Part shown: positions 33,618-43,435 of the stretch, piece after piece | Layout of the letters: each line of letters starts with the position of its first letter | Numbering within the stretch: the first letter of the stretch is position 1 | DNA from: Texcoconibacillus texcoconensis | GTDB lineage: Bacteria; Bacillota; Bacilli; Bacillales; Salisediminibacteriaceae | Assembly: GCF_014202575.1 (NCBI RefSeq) | Contig: NZ_JACHHB010000016.1 | Location: 1 to 64,000, forward strand | DNA length: 64,000 nucleotides | Reading direction: 5' to 3' | Notes under the pieces: generated by a model | Seen by the model: only the letters and a program-made list of their open reading frames with translations | Databases searched by the model: none | What the model was told of the DNA's origin: nothing | Position numbers and translations under genes: made by a program

Positions 33618-35147
33618 ATGGTACTTGACGAAAATATTAAATCACAGTTGAATCAATATCTTGATTTATTAGAAGGAGAGATCCTGCTAAAAGTTAGTGC
33701 AGGTTCTGATAAAGTTTCAAATGACATGCTAGCTCTTGTTGAAGAGCTAGCCCTCATGTCATCAAAAATCTCCGTTCAAAACACACAATTGAAGCGTACA
33801 CCAAGCTTTAGTGTGAATCGTCCTGGAGAGGATACAGGTGTTACATTTGCTGGTATTCCGTTAGGTCACGAATTCACCTCTCTCGTTCTTGCGCTACTCC
33901 AAGTAAGTGGTAGAGCGCCAAAGGCCGACCAAGAAGTCATCGATCAAATTAAAAATATCGATGGGGAATACCACTTTGAAACATACGTCAGCTTAAGTTG
34001 TCAAAACTGTCCTGACGTTGTGCAAGCATTAAACATGATGAGTGTTCTTAACCCTAACATTACGCACACGATGATTGACGGTGCAGCGTATAAAGAGGAA
34101 GCAGAGCGTAACAACGTCATGGCCGTACCTGCGGTTTACCTAAATGGCGAATTCTTTAGTGGTGGTCGCATCACAACCGAAGAGATTCTCAACAAAATGG
34201 GTCAAGGTGTAGATGCTTCCGAGCTCTCTGAAAAGGACCCTTACGACGTGCTTGTTGTAGGTGGTGGACCTGCTGGAGCAAGTGCTGCCATTTATGCTGC
34301 ACGTAAAGGCATTCGTACTGGTGTCGTTGCTGAACGCTTCGGTGGTCAGGTCGAAGACACATTAAGTATCGAGAACTTTATTAGTGTTCCGAAAACAGAA
34401 GGACCTAAGCTTGTCGCAAGTCTTGAAGAACACGTAAAAGACTATAATATTGATCTCATGAAATCACAGCGTGCAAGTAACCTCGAAAAGAAAGACCTTT
34501 TCGAACTTGAACTTGAAAATGGCGCTGTGCTAAAAAGTAAAAGTGTCATCCTTTCAACAGGTGCTCGTTGGCGTAACATTGGTGTACCTGGTGAGGAAGA
34601 ATTCAAAAACGCGGGTGTTGCATACTGCCCTCACTGTGACGGACCATTATTCGAAGGTAAAGACGTAGCAGTGATCGGTGGCGGTAATTCTGGTATTGAA
34701 GCTGCGATAGACTTGGCTGGTATTGTGAAACATGTAACAGTTCTTGAATTTGCACCAGAACTAAAAGCTGATGAAGTGCTACAAGAACGCGCAAATAGCC
34801 TTCCTAATGTGACCATCATCAAGAACGCGCAAACAACAGAAATCACTGGTACAGACAATGTCAACGGCATTAGCTATATTGACCGTGAAACTGAAAAAGA
34901 ACACCATGTTGAATTACAAGGTGTATTCGTCCAAATCGGGCTTGTACCAAACACTGAATGGTTAGGTGAAACGGTTGAACGAAATCGCTTCGGTGAAATC
35001 GTCGTTGATAGCCACGGAGCTACAAACGTACCTGGATTGTTTGCTGCAGGTGACTGTACAAATAACCCATATAATCAGATCATTATTGCCATGGGATCTG
35101 GTGCTACAGCTTCCTTAGGTGCATTCGATTATCTTATTCGCAATTAA
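33618..35147 (+). CDS. ahpF: Alkyl hydroperoxide reductase flavoprotein subunit
   Basis: 509 residues. The N-terminal double thioredoxin-fold domain has the redox pair CQNC (about residue 130). The thioredoxin-reductase-like part has [18 protein letters not shown] (about residue 337), [14 protein letters not shown] and FAAGDCT. Transfers electrons from NADH to AhpC. ATG at 33618 follows AAAGGAG; 28 bp after ahpC. Confidence 0.98.
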   Translation: MVLDENIKSQLNQYLDLLEGEILLKVSAGSDKVSNDMLALVEELALMSSKISVQNTQLKRTPSFSVNRPGEDTGVTFAGIPLGHEFTSLVLALLQVSGRAPKADQEVIDQIKNIDGEYHFETYVSLSCQNCPDVVQALNMMSVLNPNITHTMIDGAAYKEEAERNNVMAVPAVYLNGEFFSGGRITTEEILNKMGQGVDASELSEKDPYDVLVVGGGPAGASAAIYAARKGIRTGVVAERFGGQVEDTLSIENFISVPKTEGPKLVASLEEHVKDYNIDLMKSQRASNLEKKDLFELELENGAVLKSKSVILSTGARWRNIGVPGEEEFKNAGVAYCPHCDGPLFEGKDVAVIGGGNSGIEAAIDLAGIVKHVTVLEFAPELKADEVLQERANSLPNVTIIKNAQTTEITGTDNVNGISYIDRETEKEHHVELQGVFVQIGLVPNTEWLGETVERNRFGEIVVDSHGATNVPGLFAAGDCTNNPYNQIIIAMGSGATASLGAFDYLIRN

Positions 35148-35157
35148 TATTAATCAT

Positions 35158-35200
35158 AAGCCGCTATACTAGCTTAAAGTTAGTATAGCGGCTTTCTTTG
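35158..35200 (+). terminator. Terminator of ahpCF
   Basis: 14-bp stem AAGCCGCTATACTA / TAGTATAGCGGCTT, then TCTTTGTT. Confidence 0.88.
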
Positions 35201-35277
35201 TTATGTTTCTCTTTTTGACGATGTAATCATACTTTTTTTTAAAAAAAGAGAAGCATAAAATGTGCTACAATAGACAT

Positions 35278-36807
35278 TTACGCTTCCTGAAATATTTTCG
35301 CATCTGAACGATCAACTTCTTTTTCTTGATCATCTAAACCAAGCGTTTGCGTCGTCGAAGTTTGGACTTCGCGCAATAAGTCTGGGTTTTCCATAAGGGA
35401 CAAACCATAAGAAGGAATCATTTCTTTTATTTTTGGTTCCCACTCTTTCAAATATTCCGGAAAGCATCTCTTGATGACATCAAGCATAACGTTAACAGCC
35501 GTAGATGCTCCTGGCGACGCACCTAACAATGCTGCAATGGAACCGTCTTGATCAGTAATCACTTCTGTGCCAAATTGAAGTGTTCCTTTACCTCCAGCTT
35601 CAGTATCTTTAATCACTTGCACACGTTGACCTGCTACAATTAAATTCCAATCCTCATCTTTAGCATTCGGGATGAATTCTCGTAATTCTTCCATTCGCTG
35701 ATCCTTCGTCAACATCACCTGCTGGATTAAGTATTTCGTCAATGGCATCTCTTTTGCACCTGCTGATAACATCGTTAAGACATTATATGGTTTTACTGAA
35801 TTTAATAAATCAAAATTTGAACCATATTTCAAAAACTTGGGTGTAAAGCCTGCAAATGGGCCAAACAACAATGTCTGTTCATTATCAATATTCCTTGTAT
35901 CAAGGTGTGGAACGGACATTGGAGGCGCTCCTACTTTCGCTTTCCCGTATACTTTTGCATTGTGTTGTTCAATCACTTCAGGATTTTTACAAGCCATAAA
36001 TAAACCGCTTACAGGGAACCCACCAATATTTTTAGATTCAGGAATACCTGACTTTTGTAATAAATGTATGCTTCCCCCACCAGCACCTATAAACACGAAT
36101 TTGGCACGGCGACTCTCCGTGCGACCGCTTTCAAGATCTTTCACTTTTAATTCCCACAAGCCATCGCTCGTACGTTTGATGTCATTTACGCTATGGTTGT
36201 AATTGATATTGACACCTTTCGTCTTCAAATGATCAAACAACATACGCGTCAATGAACCAAAGTTAACATCTGTCCCTAAATCCATTTTCGTTGCTGCAAT
36301 ATGCTCATTCAACTTGCGATCTTTCATAATAAGAGGAATCCAATCCATCAGCTTTTGTGGATCATCGGAAAACTCCATCTCTTGAAACAATGGATTGTTC
36401 GTAAGCGCTTTAAAACGATTCTTTAAAAATTGGACATTTTGCTCCCCTTGAACAAAACTCATATGCGGAACGCGAGTAATAAAGTTTTCTGGATTATGTA
36501 TTAGGTTGTTGTTTACTAGGTAAGACCAAAACTGCATTGACACTTGAAATTGTTCATTAATTTTTACCGCTTTGCTTATATCTACTGAACCGTCCGATTT
36601 TTCAGCGGTGTAGTTCAGTTCACAAAGCGCCGCATGTCCCGTACCTGCATTATTCCATTCGTTGGAGCTTTCCTCCCCTGCATCTTCGAGCTTTTCAAAC
36701 ACTGTAACTTCCCATTCCGGTACTAATTCTTTCAATAGCGTCCCTAAAGTCGCACTCATGATTCCAGCACCAATTAAAATCACATCTGTTTTCGCTCTTT
36801 TACTCAT
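35278..36807 (-). CDS. mqo: Malate:quinone oxidoreductase
   Basis: 509 residues, full family length. N-terminal FAD motif [17 protein letters not shown], then [19 protein letters not shown], a hallmark of MQO, and [18 protein letters not shown] near the C-terminus. A peripheral membrane FAD enzyme that oxidises malate to oxaloacetate and passes electrons to quinone, bypassing NAD-dependent malate dehydrogenase. Monocistronic. Confidence 0.97.
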   Translation of the reverse strand: MSKRAKTDVILIGAGIMSATLGTLLKELVPEWEVTVFEKLEDAGEESSNEWNNAGTGHAALCELNYTAEKSDGSVDISKAVKINEQFQVSMQFWSYLVNNNLIHNPENFITRVPHMSFVQGEQNVQFLKNRFKALTNNPLFQEMEFSDDPQKLMDWIPLIMKDRKLNEHIAATKMDLGTDVNFGSLTRMLFDHLKTKGVNINYNHSVNDIKRTSDGLWELKVKDLESGRTESRRAKFVFIGAGGGSIHLLQKSGIPESKNIGGFPVSGLFMACKNPEVIEQHNAKVYGKAKVGAPPMSVPHLDTRNIDNEQTLLFGPFAGFTPKFLKYGSNFDLLNSVKPYNVLTMLSAGAKEMPLTKYLIQQVMLTKDQRMEELREFIPNAKDEDWNLIVAGQRVQVIKDTEAGGKGTLQFGTEVITDQDGSIAALLGASPGASTAVNVMLDVIKRCFPEYLKEWEPKIKEMIPSYGLSLMENPDLLREVQTSTTQTLGLDDQEKEVDRSDAKIFQEA

Positions 36808-37289
36808 TTTTACCGCCCTTATTTTATAATATTTTCAGAAAAGTGTAGAACTACGCCTGTTTAACTTTGATTATCCTAGGTAGTTCAAGACCTTTTCTGA
36901 TAAACATACATTCTAACTTTATTTTATCAGAATTTTCCATAGATTGAAACACTTTTTACTGTGAATGAATTGTTTAATAAATATTCCATAGAGGTTTTTA
37001 TACAATTTTCAACCAATACAAGTATTTCCATTTTATCGCTCAAATATGTGCGCTTTCTCAAAATTCATGTTCAAACTGGGCGTCAGGAAGTATTTAATAT
37101 GCGAGTTTCATTTGGTGGAATTTTCTGATTTATTTAAGTTTAACTTACTTTATTTCAGAAAACTAGAAAAAAGTACTCGTATACGAAGATTTTATGAGTT
37201 GATTCTAAGATTTAAGAGCCACCGCTGCTAAACGATAGCCCTTTTATTCATCATAGTCGGAAAACTAGAAGCTTCTCTTTATTTAGAAA
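36808..37289. other. Intergenic region between nitrilase and mqo genes
   Basis: 480 A/T-rich bases. The only structure I see is the inverted repeat TTCTGATAAA / TTTATCAGAA (36895-36932, 18-base loop), about 90 bp upstream of mqo, which could be an operator or leader hairpin. No supported gene. Confidence 0.5.
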
Positions 37290-39026
37290 CTAAATGATAG
37301 GAGGAAAGCTTGTAACGAGTGTTTTATAATAATCCGTTCGCCGAGTTAAGATGAGACGCTCTTGGTCTAACCACCAATCTGTTTTCATTGTTTTAAAATC
37401 ATTCATTAAAACTTCTTCTTGATTTTCAGAAGCTATAACTGTTTGATCGTTTAAATAGTTTTGATCTAAGTTATAAATGCCGCTTCTTCCTTTGTAATGA
37501 CGTTTTGTTCCTACAAAGTTCGCTACGATTGTATATGATTGTGACCCTTTAGCCACTGCATCCCAAGTTGTAATCGCACCATTAGGATAAGGCTTAGGGA
37601 ATATTTTTTGATTCATACTAATGTCCGTACCATATTCACCGCTCCAGCTAGAAGGTATACAAATCAGGTCTGCTCGTTTTACTGCCAATACACCTGCTAC
37701 CTCAGGGAAAGTAGCGTCATATCCGATCATCATACCAACTCTACCAAATCCATCTACTGGTGTAACAGAAATTTGATAACCTGGTGTAGCCCAAGATTCA
37801 TCCCAATTATTTAAATGAATTTTCCGATGTTTCCCAATAACTTCACCATCAGGGCTTATTAAAACGGCTGTGTTATAAAATTTCACTCCTGATTTTTCAA
37901 CGAAACCAAATACTAAGTAAGTCTTTATTTCTTCAGCAAGCTTCTTCATTTCGAATACTGATGGTCCGTCATCCGTTTCTGAATATGGTGCGATATCATT
38001 CTGCTTCGATGTTTCAAGAGGACCAACGAGTGTCAGTTCAGGTAAAACAATAAGATTGATATCATCTTTAACTTGATCATAGATTAATTCTTTTACTTTT
38101 TTTAAGTTTGCATCCTTATCTCCTATTATTGGTTCATACTGAATAGATGCTGCATGAATGTGCCGTGATGTTGTGTTTTTTGTGTAATCCCATGGGCCTA
38201 AAAACAACATGAGTTCTTTATAAGTTTCTATACGTCTTTCAAGAATTCTTTCTTTTGCAGAATTGACATATAGCGATGGATCCACCTCTGCATAGAGGAT
38301 TTGAGGGTTATCTTTGGACTCGTCTTCGATATCAGAATAAGGTGACTCTGCAAGCTTCTCGCCTTTAGGGGACCATACAGCACTCAAACCGACCATATGG
38401 AAATCTTCCTCCGTATTTGAGCGATTGGCACTAATGACATAAAGTCCATTTATTTCTGCCCAATGTTGTAAAAGGGAGATGGAGGAACCAGAAGAGTTTG
38501 TCGGAAAGCACAAAATATCTGCTCCATTGACAGCAGCCAGTCTAGCTGATTCGAAATACGTTGAATCCTGGCAAATAATCATTGAGATATTTCCAAGTTC
38601 CGTTTCAAAAACCGAACAACCAAGGTCGCCCCAGCAAGACCAATAATTTTCAATGACCCATTGGTGAATTTTTCGATATTTTCCGATATAACCTTCAGGA
38701 CCTACTAAAGCTGCAGAATTATAATATAAGCCACTTGTCATATCATACTCCGCCATGCCGATAACAATATAAGTTTGGTATTCCTTTGCAATTTGCGAAA
38801 GTTTCGCCGTTGTAAAACCAGGGATTGTATCAACGTAAGGAGAAATCGTAGAACGATCCAAATAGTGATATCCTGTTGTCGCCATTTCAGGAGTAACAAT
38901 CAGTTTCGCACCATTCTCGGCCGCTTCCTGTATTAACTTAATTAGTGAACTTATATTAGTATTACGACGATTGATTTTAGGGTTAAACTGAATACTGGCA
39001 ACTTTAAATGGGGAATTTGTCGACAT
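37290..39026 (-). CDS. Fused tandem nitrilase-superfamily protein, second domain inactive
   Basis: 578 residues with two carbon-nitrogen hydrolase domains. Domain 1 (about 1-275) has the full Glu-Lys-Cys triad: E47 (TPEMATTG), K119 (KYRKIHQW), C152 (MIICQDSTYFES). Domain 2 (about 288-578) keeps E330 (LPELTLVG) and K402 (KHRKIHL), but the nucleophile position is G435 (MMIGYDATFPE). So domain 2 cannot hydrolyse amides by the known mechanism and may be structural or regulatory. No signal peptide. Substrate unknown; the neighbours give no pathway hint. Confidence 0.85.
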   Translation of the reverse strand: MSTNSPFKVASIQFNPKINRRNTNISSLIKLIQEAAENGAKLIVTPEMATTGYHYLDRSTISPYVDTIPGFTTAKLSQIAKEYQTYIVIGMAEYDMTSGLYYNSAALVGPEGYIGKYRKIHQWVIENYWSCWGDLGCSVFETELGNISMIICQDSTYFESARLAAVNGADILCFPTNSSGSSISLLQHWAEINGLYVISANRSNTEEDFHMVGLSAVWSPKGEKLAESPYSDIEDESKDNPQILYAEVDPSLYVNSAKERILERRIETYKELMLFLGPWDYTKNTTSRHIHAASIQYEPIIGDKDANLKKVKELIYDQVKDDINLIVLPELTLVGPLETSKQNDIAPYSETDDGPSVFEMKKLAEEIKTYLVFGFVEKSGVKFYNTAVLISPDGEVIGKHRKIHLNNWDESWATPGYQISVTPVDGFGRVGMMIGYDATFPEVAGVLAVKRADLICIPSSWSGEYGTDISMNQKIFPKPYPNGAITTWDAVAKGSQSYTIVANFVGTKRHYKGRSGIYNLDQNYLNDQTVIASENQEEVLMNDFKTMKTDWWLDQERLILTRRTDYYKTLVTSFPPII

Positions 39027-39120
39027 ATCATCATCACCCTTTCATTCATCATTCTGCAACTAACCTCTATATGTATCACCTTTGTTAGGGTTCACAATAA
39101 CAATTTCACCGTAAAATAAC

Positions 39121-40392
39121 TTATTTAGATTCTTGTATTTCTTTATGTGTTAAAGGAAGTGTGAAAATCATTTCCGTTCCTTTTCCATACTCACTATGAA
39201 TTAAAATCGTTCCCTCCATTGCTTTAATAATACTAAAAGCAACCATCATTCCAAGTCCTGTTCCTTGATCCTTTGTTGAGTAATAAGGGGTTCCTAAGCG
39301 GTTAACTTCATCTGGGGTCATTCCAATTCCATTATCTTTAACGGTTATTTCACATTTATTTTTATGACGTTTTGTTTTCACTTCTAGCCATCCACCTTGT
39401 TCCATCGCTTCAACACTATTTTTTAAAACGTTTAGCATACATTGGTGGAATTTAACTTTATCTCCATTTATAAATCCCGTATCTTCAATTGATACGTTTA
39501 ATTCAATCCCTTTCATCGTGGCTAAGGGCCTGATTAATTCAATAACTTTTTTTAATTCAGTTGTTAAATTGAGCTTCTCAACCTGTTCCATTTTTGGCTT
39601 TGAAAACGTTAAATAATCTGACAGTATATGATTAGCACGATCTAACTCTTGTATCACCATACTAAAGTATGTTTTTTGCTTTTCTACTGGTACTTTGTCT
39701 TCCATTAACAATTGAACAAAACCTCTCGCTACTGTTAAAGGATTTTTCACTTCATGTGAAATACTCGCAGATAATTCACTAGTGACTCTTAATTTTTCTG
39801 TCTGAATCAGTTCTTCTTGTATCCGGCTAATTTTAATTAGAAATTCAATTAACAGAGTAACAAATAAAATCCCTAATATAACGATAGAAGCTAACATCAC
39901 CCATTCAGAAAGTGAAAGCAAGAAATCTAATTGAAGGTTTAAGGTATAATTAAATAACATGATTAAATGAAAGAAAACCATCATGAAAATAGGCAGCAAT
40001 AACTTAACTTTTAAAGAGTATTGATAAAATTTCCTGGAGATCATCGCCACAATAATAAAAATAGCAGTATATAAAATGAGGGAGACAACAAAGCCATCGC
40101 CTCCAAGGGAGAAACGATATAGCAATGTTCCTAGCAACACCCAAAAACCAACCTTATATCCTGCATACAATACTGTAATTGTAAATGGTATTGTCCGTAA
40201 ATCAAAATAAAATCCATCAGCCAACTCGATGGTATATTGCATACACATGATAATCGAAAATAAAGAAAATACGGTAATAATACCTCTTTTATATGTACTA
40301 CCCATCGTTGGTAGAAGTGAAAAAATCATATAAATTAAAAACAGTGGAAGAAGAATAAATAATATATTTAATAAAAGTACATCTATGTCCAT
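39121..40392 (-). CDS. KinB-like membrane histidine kinase, orphan
   Basis: 423 residues. About six membrane helices fill residues 5-190 (5TMR-LYT-like block with LRTIPFTITVLYAGYKVG). HisKA (ELSASISHEVKNPLTVARGFVQLL) and HATPase (NVLKNSVEAME, DNGIGMTPDEV, GTGLGMMVAFSII) follow. The layout is that of KinB, a kinase that feeds Spo0F in sporulation. There is no adjacent response regulator or lipoprotein partner (KapB). Phosphorelay input is the likely role, by family. Confidence 0.85.
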   Translation of the reverse strand: MDIDVLLLNILFILLPLFLIYMIFSLLPTMGSTYKRGIITVFSLFSIIMCMQYTIELADGFYFDLRTIPFTITVLYAGYKVGFWVLLGTLLYRFSLGGDGFVVSLILYTAIFIIVAMISRKFYQYSLKVKLLLPIFMMVFFHLIMLFNYTLNLQLDFLLSLSEWVMLASIVILGILFVTLLIEFLIKISRIQEELIQTEKLRVTSELSASISHEVKNPLTVARGFVQLLMEDKVPVEKQKTYFSMVIQELDRANHILSDYLTFSKPKMEQVEKLNLTTELKKVIELIRPLATMKGIELNVSIEDTGFINGDKVKFHQCMLNVLKNSVEAMEQGGWLEVKTKRHKNKCEITVKDNGIGMTPDEVNRLGTPYYSTKDQGTGLGMMVAFSIIKAMEGTILIHSEYGKGTEMIFTLPLTHKEIQESK

Positions 40393-40576
40393 TTTTTGTA
40401 CTCCTTACTATTATATACCAACTAGTATAACATGGTTGATTTTAGACGAATATAGAGTTATTTATTAAGGAACTACTATTCTTTTTGTGAGGACAAAGCA
40501 CAATCAAATGTGAAATTAAAGAAGGAGATCGATAATATTGAAACTTAGCTCCATACATTCAATACAATAAAACAAA

Positions 40577-40603
40577 ATGAACTTAGCATTCAACTAAGTT
40601 CAT
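40577..40603. other. Inverted repeat in the 40393-40714 gap
   Basis: Perfect stem ATGAACTTAG / CTAAGTTCAT with a 7-base loop and no T-run. The rest of this 320-base gap shows no supported gene. Confidence 0.5.
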
Positions 40604-40714
40604 CAGTCTACCTCAATAAATCTAGTTAACAAATTTACATATTATTCATATTTCGCGGAAAAAATGATGGTCATTTATTGTAAAATAAGTTTAGAGATAA
40701 GAAAGGAGTGACCT

Positions 40715-41623
40715 ATGTTACTAAAAAGGCGATCTGAATCCCATGAATTAATGATTATGCGTTATTTGAATACGCGTATGAGGTTAAATGAAAAGGAAAA
40801 GTTTCGTTATTTAAATCTCGAAAAAGGCTATGATGGTGAGGTGAAATTTGATAAGCTTACTGAAAGTTTTCAAGAAGATAAATTTGTTTTAAATGACTTA
40901 CTACTGGAAGTGAACAACTCGTATTTTCAAATTGATACATTGATTATTTCACAGGGAATTATTCATCTTCTTGATATAAAAAACCATGAAGGTGACTGTT
41001 ACCTAGAGTCAGACAAGCTTTATTCAGTAAACAGTGACCGGGAATATAAGAATCCCGTTAACCAACTAAAAAGAAGTGAAAATCTTTTCTCCCAATTGCT
41101 GCAAAACCTCAAATATACTTATCTCGTTGAATCCTCTATTATTTTTATTAACCCTGAATTCACCCTATATCAAGCTCCTATGAACCAGCCCATTATATTA
41201 CCAGCCCAAGTAACTCGTTTTATAAATGACTTAAATCGTACACCCTCACAGCTAAATGCTAAGGACAAAGAATTTGCCCAAAAACTCATTTCCTTACATC
41301 AACCAAAGAACCCATTTAATGTACTACCTAACTATCATTATGACGATCTGAAAAAAGGGATTTATTGTACTAAATGTAAATCCTATCTTATTTCCACGAA
41401 AACTAAACACTTTGTATGTAGAAATTGTGGTGAACATGAAACAATAAGGACTTCAATTTTGCGTAATGTCCATGAATTCCAACTACTGTTTCCAGAACGA
41501 AAAGTTACAACAAAAGGCATTTATGATTGGTGCAATACGGGTTTAAGTGAAAAGACGATTCGTAGGGTTTTAAAGAAAAACTATACTAAAATGGGAAACA
41601 CAAGTGATACTTATTATCAATAA
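40715..41623 (+). CDS. NERD-domain protein with C-terminal zinc ribbon
   Basis: 302 residues. The NERD core (about residues 35-150) shows FQIDTLIISQGIIHLLDIKN; Asp replaces the usual Glu of ExK, but Asp and Lys remain, so nuclease-type chemistry is possible. A zinc ribbon (CTKCKSYLISTKTK ... CRNCGEH, about residues 220-245) and an HTH-like end (GIYDWCNTGLSEKTIRRVL) follow. Such proteins are linked to DNA processing by fold only. GAAAGGAG precedes ATG. It sits next to array 2 and rlmH, in what looks like variable DNA. Confidence 0.75.
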   Translation: MLLKRRSESHELMIMRYLNTRMRLNEKEKFRYLNLEKGYDGEVKFDKLTESFQEDKFVLNDLLLEVNNSYFQIDTLIISQGIIHLLDIKNHEGDCYLESDKLYSVNSDREYKNPVNQLKRSENLFSQLLQNLKYTYLVESSIIFINPEFTLYQAPMNQPIILPAQVTRFINDLNRTPSQLNAKDKEFAQKLISLHQPKNPFNVLPNYHYDDLKKGIYCTKCKSYLISTKTKHFVCRNCGEHETIRTSILRNVHEFQLLFPERKVTTKGIYDWCNTGLSEKTIRRVLKKNYTKMGNTSDTYYQ

Positions 41624-41685
41624 AAATCGTCATATGTATTGGTTGACCTTTAATCTTTCTATATCATTACGGTGATATAGATGTA

Positions 41686-42477
41686 TTTCGGACAGTTTTT
41701 TGGCTTTCTCTTCGATTTCTGTCCGAAGTCACCCTTGTTTCGGACAGTTTATCGGCTTTCTCGCTGCTTTCTGTCCGAAGTCAATCCTTTTTCGGACAGT
41801 TTTTTGGCTTTCTCGCTGTTTTCTGTCCGAAGTCAATCCTTTTTCGGACAGTTTTTTGGCTTTCTCGCTGCTTTCTGTCCGAAGTCAATCCTTTTTCGGA
41901 CAGTTTTTTGGCTTTCTCGCTGCTTTCTGTCCGAAGTCAACCTTGTTTCGGACAGTTTATCGGCTTTCTCGCTGCTTTCTGTCCGAAGTCAATCCTTTTT
42001 CGGACAGTTTTTTGGCTTCCTCGCTGCTTTCTGTCCGAAGTCAATCCACTTTCGGACAGTTTTTTGGCTTTCTCTTCGATTTCTGTCCGAAGTCACCCTT
42101 GTTTCGGACAGTTTATCGGCTTTCTCGCTGCTTTCTGTCCGAAGTCAATCCTTTTTCGGACAGTTTTTTGGCTTTCTCGCTGTTTTCTGTCCGAAGTCAA
42201 TCCTTTTTCGGACAGTTTTTTGGCTTTCTCGCTGCTTTCTGTCCGAAGTCACCCTTATTTCGGACAGTTTTTTGGCTTTCTCGCTGCTTTCTGTCCGAAG
42301 TCACCCTTGTTTCGGACAGTTTTTTGGCTTCCTCGCTGCTTTCTGTCCGAAGTCAATCCACTTTCGGACAGTTTATCGGCTTTCTCGCTGCTTTCTGTCC
42401 GAAGTCACCCTTGTTTCGGACAGTTTATCAGCTTTCTCGCTGCTTTCTGTCCGAAGTCACCCCTTTTTCGGACTGGT
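41686..42477. repeat. 52-bp-period hairpin repeat array 2 (15 units)
   Basis: TTTCGGACAG recurs at 41686 and then every 52 bases without one slip to 42414, with a final variant at 42466. Each unit is TTCGGACAG, a 23-base linker (TTT-TTTGG or ATCGG-CTTTCTCGCTGCTTT-like), CTGTCCGAA and an 11-base loop (GTCAATCCTTT, GTCACCCTTGT and variants). CTGTCCGAA and the next TTCGGACAG form a 9-bp hairpin. The + strand is pyrimidine-rich. The unit has no stop in any forward frame and 52 is not a multiple of 3, so three long overlapping frames arise by chance. It lies between convergent genes. Confidence 0.95.
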
Positions 42478-42549
42478 TCTTGGCTGCCAATCAGGTCCCT
42501 AGCCAAATTCACTCAATTCACTCTCTCTTACAGACTGGTCAACGCGCCT

Positions 42550-43029
42550 CTATTTATGGTACGGTTCCCCCCGATTGATCCGAAACGCACGATAAACTTG
42601 TTCCAGCAACATCAACCGCATAAGTTGGTGTGGAAATGTCAGCGGTGAAAAGGAAAACTGCTCGTCTGCCCGCTTTAACACATCTTCACTTAAACCGAGA
42701 GAACCGCCTATCACAAATGCGACTTTACTTTTTCCGTACGTAGCTAGTTGATCTAGTTTTTGAGCAAATTTTTCTGATGAATACGTTTTTCCTTCAATCG
42801 CTAATGCAATCACATATGTATCGGCTGAAATTTTCCCCAATATACGTTCGCCCTCTTTATCCTTCACTTGCTTTTCTTCCGTTTCACTCAACGTCTCTGG
42901 CGCTTTCTCATCAGCTACTTCTACGATTTGAACTTTCGCATAAGGTTGCAATCGTTTTTCATACTCAGCAATCCCTTGTTTTAAGTATTTTTCCTTCAAT
43001 TTTCCGACCGTAACAATTGAGATATTCAC
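42550..43029 (-). CDS. rlmH: 23S rRNA (pseudouridine1915-N3)-methyltransferase RlmH
   Basis: 159 residues, full length, ending in the conserved GEPYHK. SPOUT-fold features: [34 protein letters not shown] and [22 protein letters not shown]. Methylates pseudouridine 1915 in helix 69 of 23S rRNA. GTG start, 11 bases after an AAAGGA. The 3' end of rlmH is where SCC elements integrate in staphylococci; here a repeat array lies just beyond it. Confidence 0.97.
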   Translation of the reverse strand: MNISIVTVGKLKEKYLKQGIAEYEKRLQPYAKVQIVEVADEKAPETLSETEEKQVKDKEGERILGKISADTYVIALAIEGKTYSSEKFAQKLDQLATYGKSKVAFVIGGSLGLSEDVLKRADEQFSFSPLTFPHQLMRLMLLEQVYRAFRINRGEPYHK

Positions 43030-43396
43030 AACCTAAAATCCTTTCTCCACAAGTTATCCACATAAGTTATCCACATATACACATGTTAATTGTGGGTTTC
43101 GTTGCTCACCTTATAATTAGCCGCTTCCTCGCAAAACGAACATGTTGTGGATAAATGATCTGTGTTCGATAATTCCTCAATCTTTGGCGCTACTCCATAA
43201 CGGTCTACAACTTCATCTATTGCTTCTTCTACGTGTTCTTTACAACTATAATACACGTTGATGTCTCCCTTCTTTTTGCAAACTTGTCCTTCTTTATTTT
43301 AACATACCCATTTTTCCACTGTGGATAAATCATATCTATTCCATTAAAAAAAGACCTTTACTCTTTCGGATATATTATCCCTGTCTTTGTGGATAA
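43022..43396. promoter_or_regulatory. DnaA-box cluster beside rlmH
   Basis: Five perfect TTATCCACA boxes: 43054 and 43067 (plus strand), and the complement TGTGGATAA at 43146, 43320 and 43388. Near matches lie at 43022 (ATATTCACA) and 43043 (TTCTCCACA). I see no other perfect box in the window. B. subtilis also has a DnaA-box cluster next to yydA, its rlmH, as I recall. Confidence 0.8.
43086..43256 (-). CDS. CxxH/CxxC small protein (BA_5709 type)
   Basis: 56 residues from GTG, eight bases after GGGAG. Reads MYYSCKEHVEEAIDEVVDRY, then STTCSFCEEAANYKV. The CxxH and CxxC pairs probably bind one zinc. This small family sits next to rlmH in many bacilli; function unknown. One DnaA box lies inside it. 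Confidence 0.88.
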   Translation of the reverse strand: MYYSCKEHVEEAIDEVVDRYGVAPKIEELSNTDHLSTTCSFCEEAANYKVSNETHN

Positions 43397-43419
43397 ATAC
43401 AACCGATTTCGTAAAGGTC
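43345..43419 (-). terminator. Terminator of the wal operon / htrC
   Basis: GACCTTTAC / GTAAAGGTC arms about 50 bases apart, with an inner hairpin and TTTTTTT on the minus strand. A DnaA box lies within. Confidence 0.6.
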
Positions 43420-43435
43420 CTCATGAATTGTTTTT

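Noticed and set aside
40540-40570. Tiny peptide frame after AAGGAGATC (TTG start, ten codons)
   Set aside because: A ribosome-site-like sequence is present, but the peptide is too short and has no recognisable feature.
41686-42477. CRISPR array
   Set aside because: Units are 52 bp throughout with near-identical linkers; there are no unique spacers and no cas genes. The same holds for the array at 11903-12153.
42545-42570. SCC-type attachment site at the rlmH end
   Set aside because: The resemblance comes from the conserved EPYHK codons; no second copy, terminal repeat or ccr recombinase is seen.
41681-42648. Three long overlapping forward frames (about 246-292 codons) with FGQFFGFLAAFCPKS-like repeats
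   Set aside because: They are translations of the 52-bp repeat in all three frames; the unit has no stop and 52 is not a multiple of 3. No ribosome site, no codon bias and no reason to prefer one frame.
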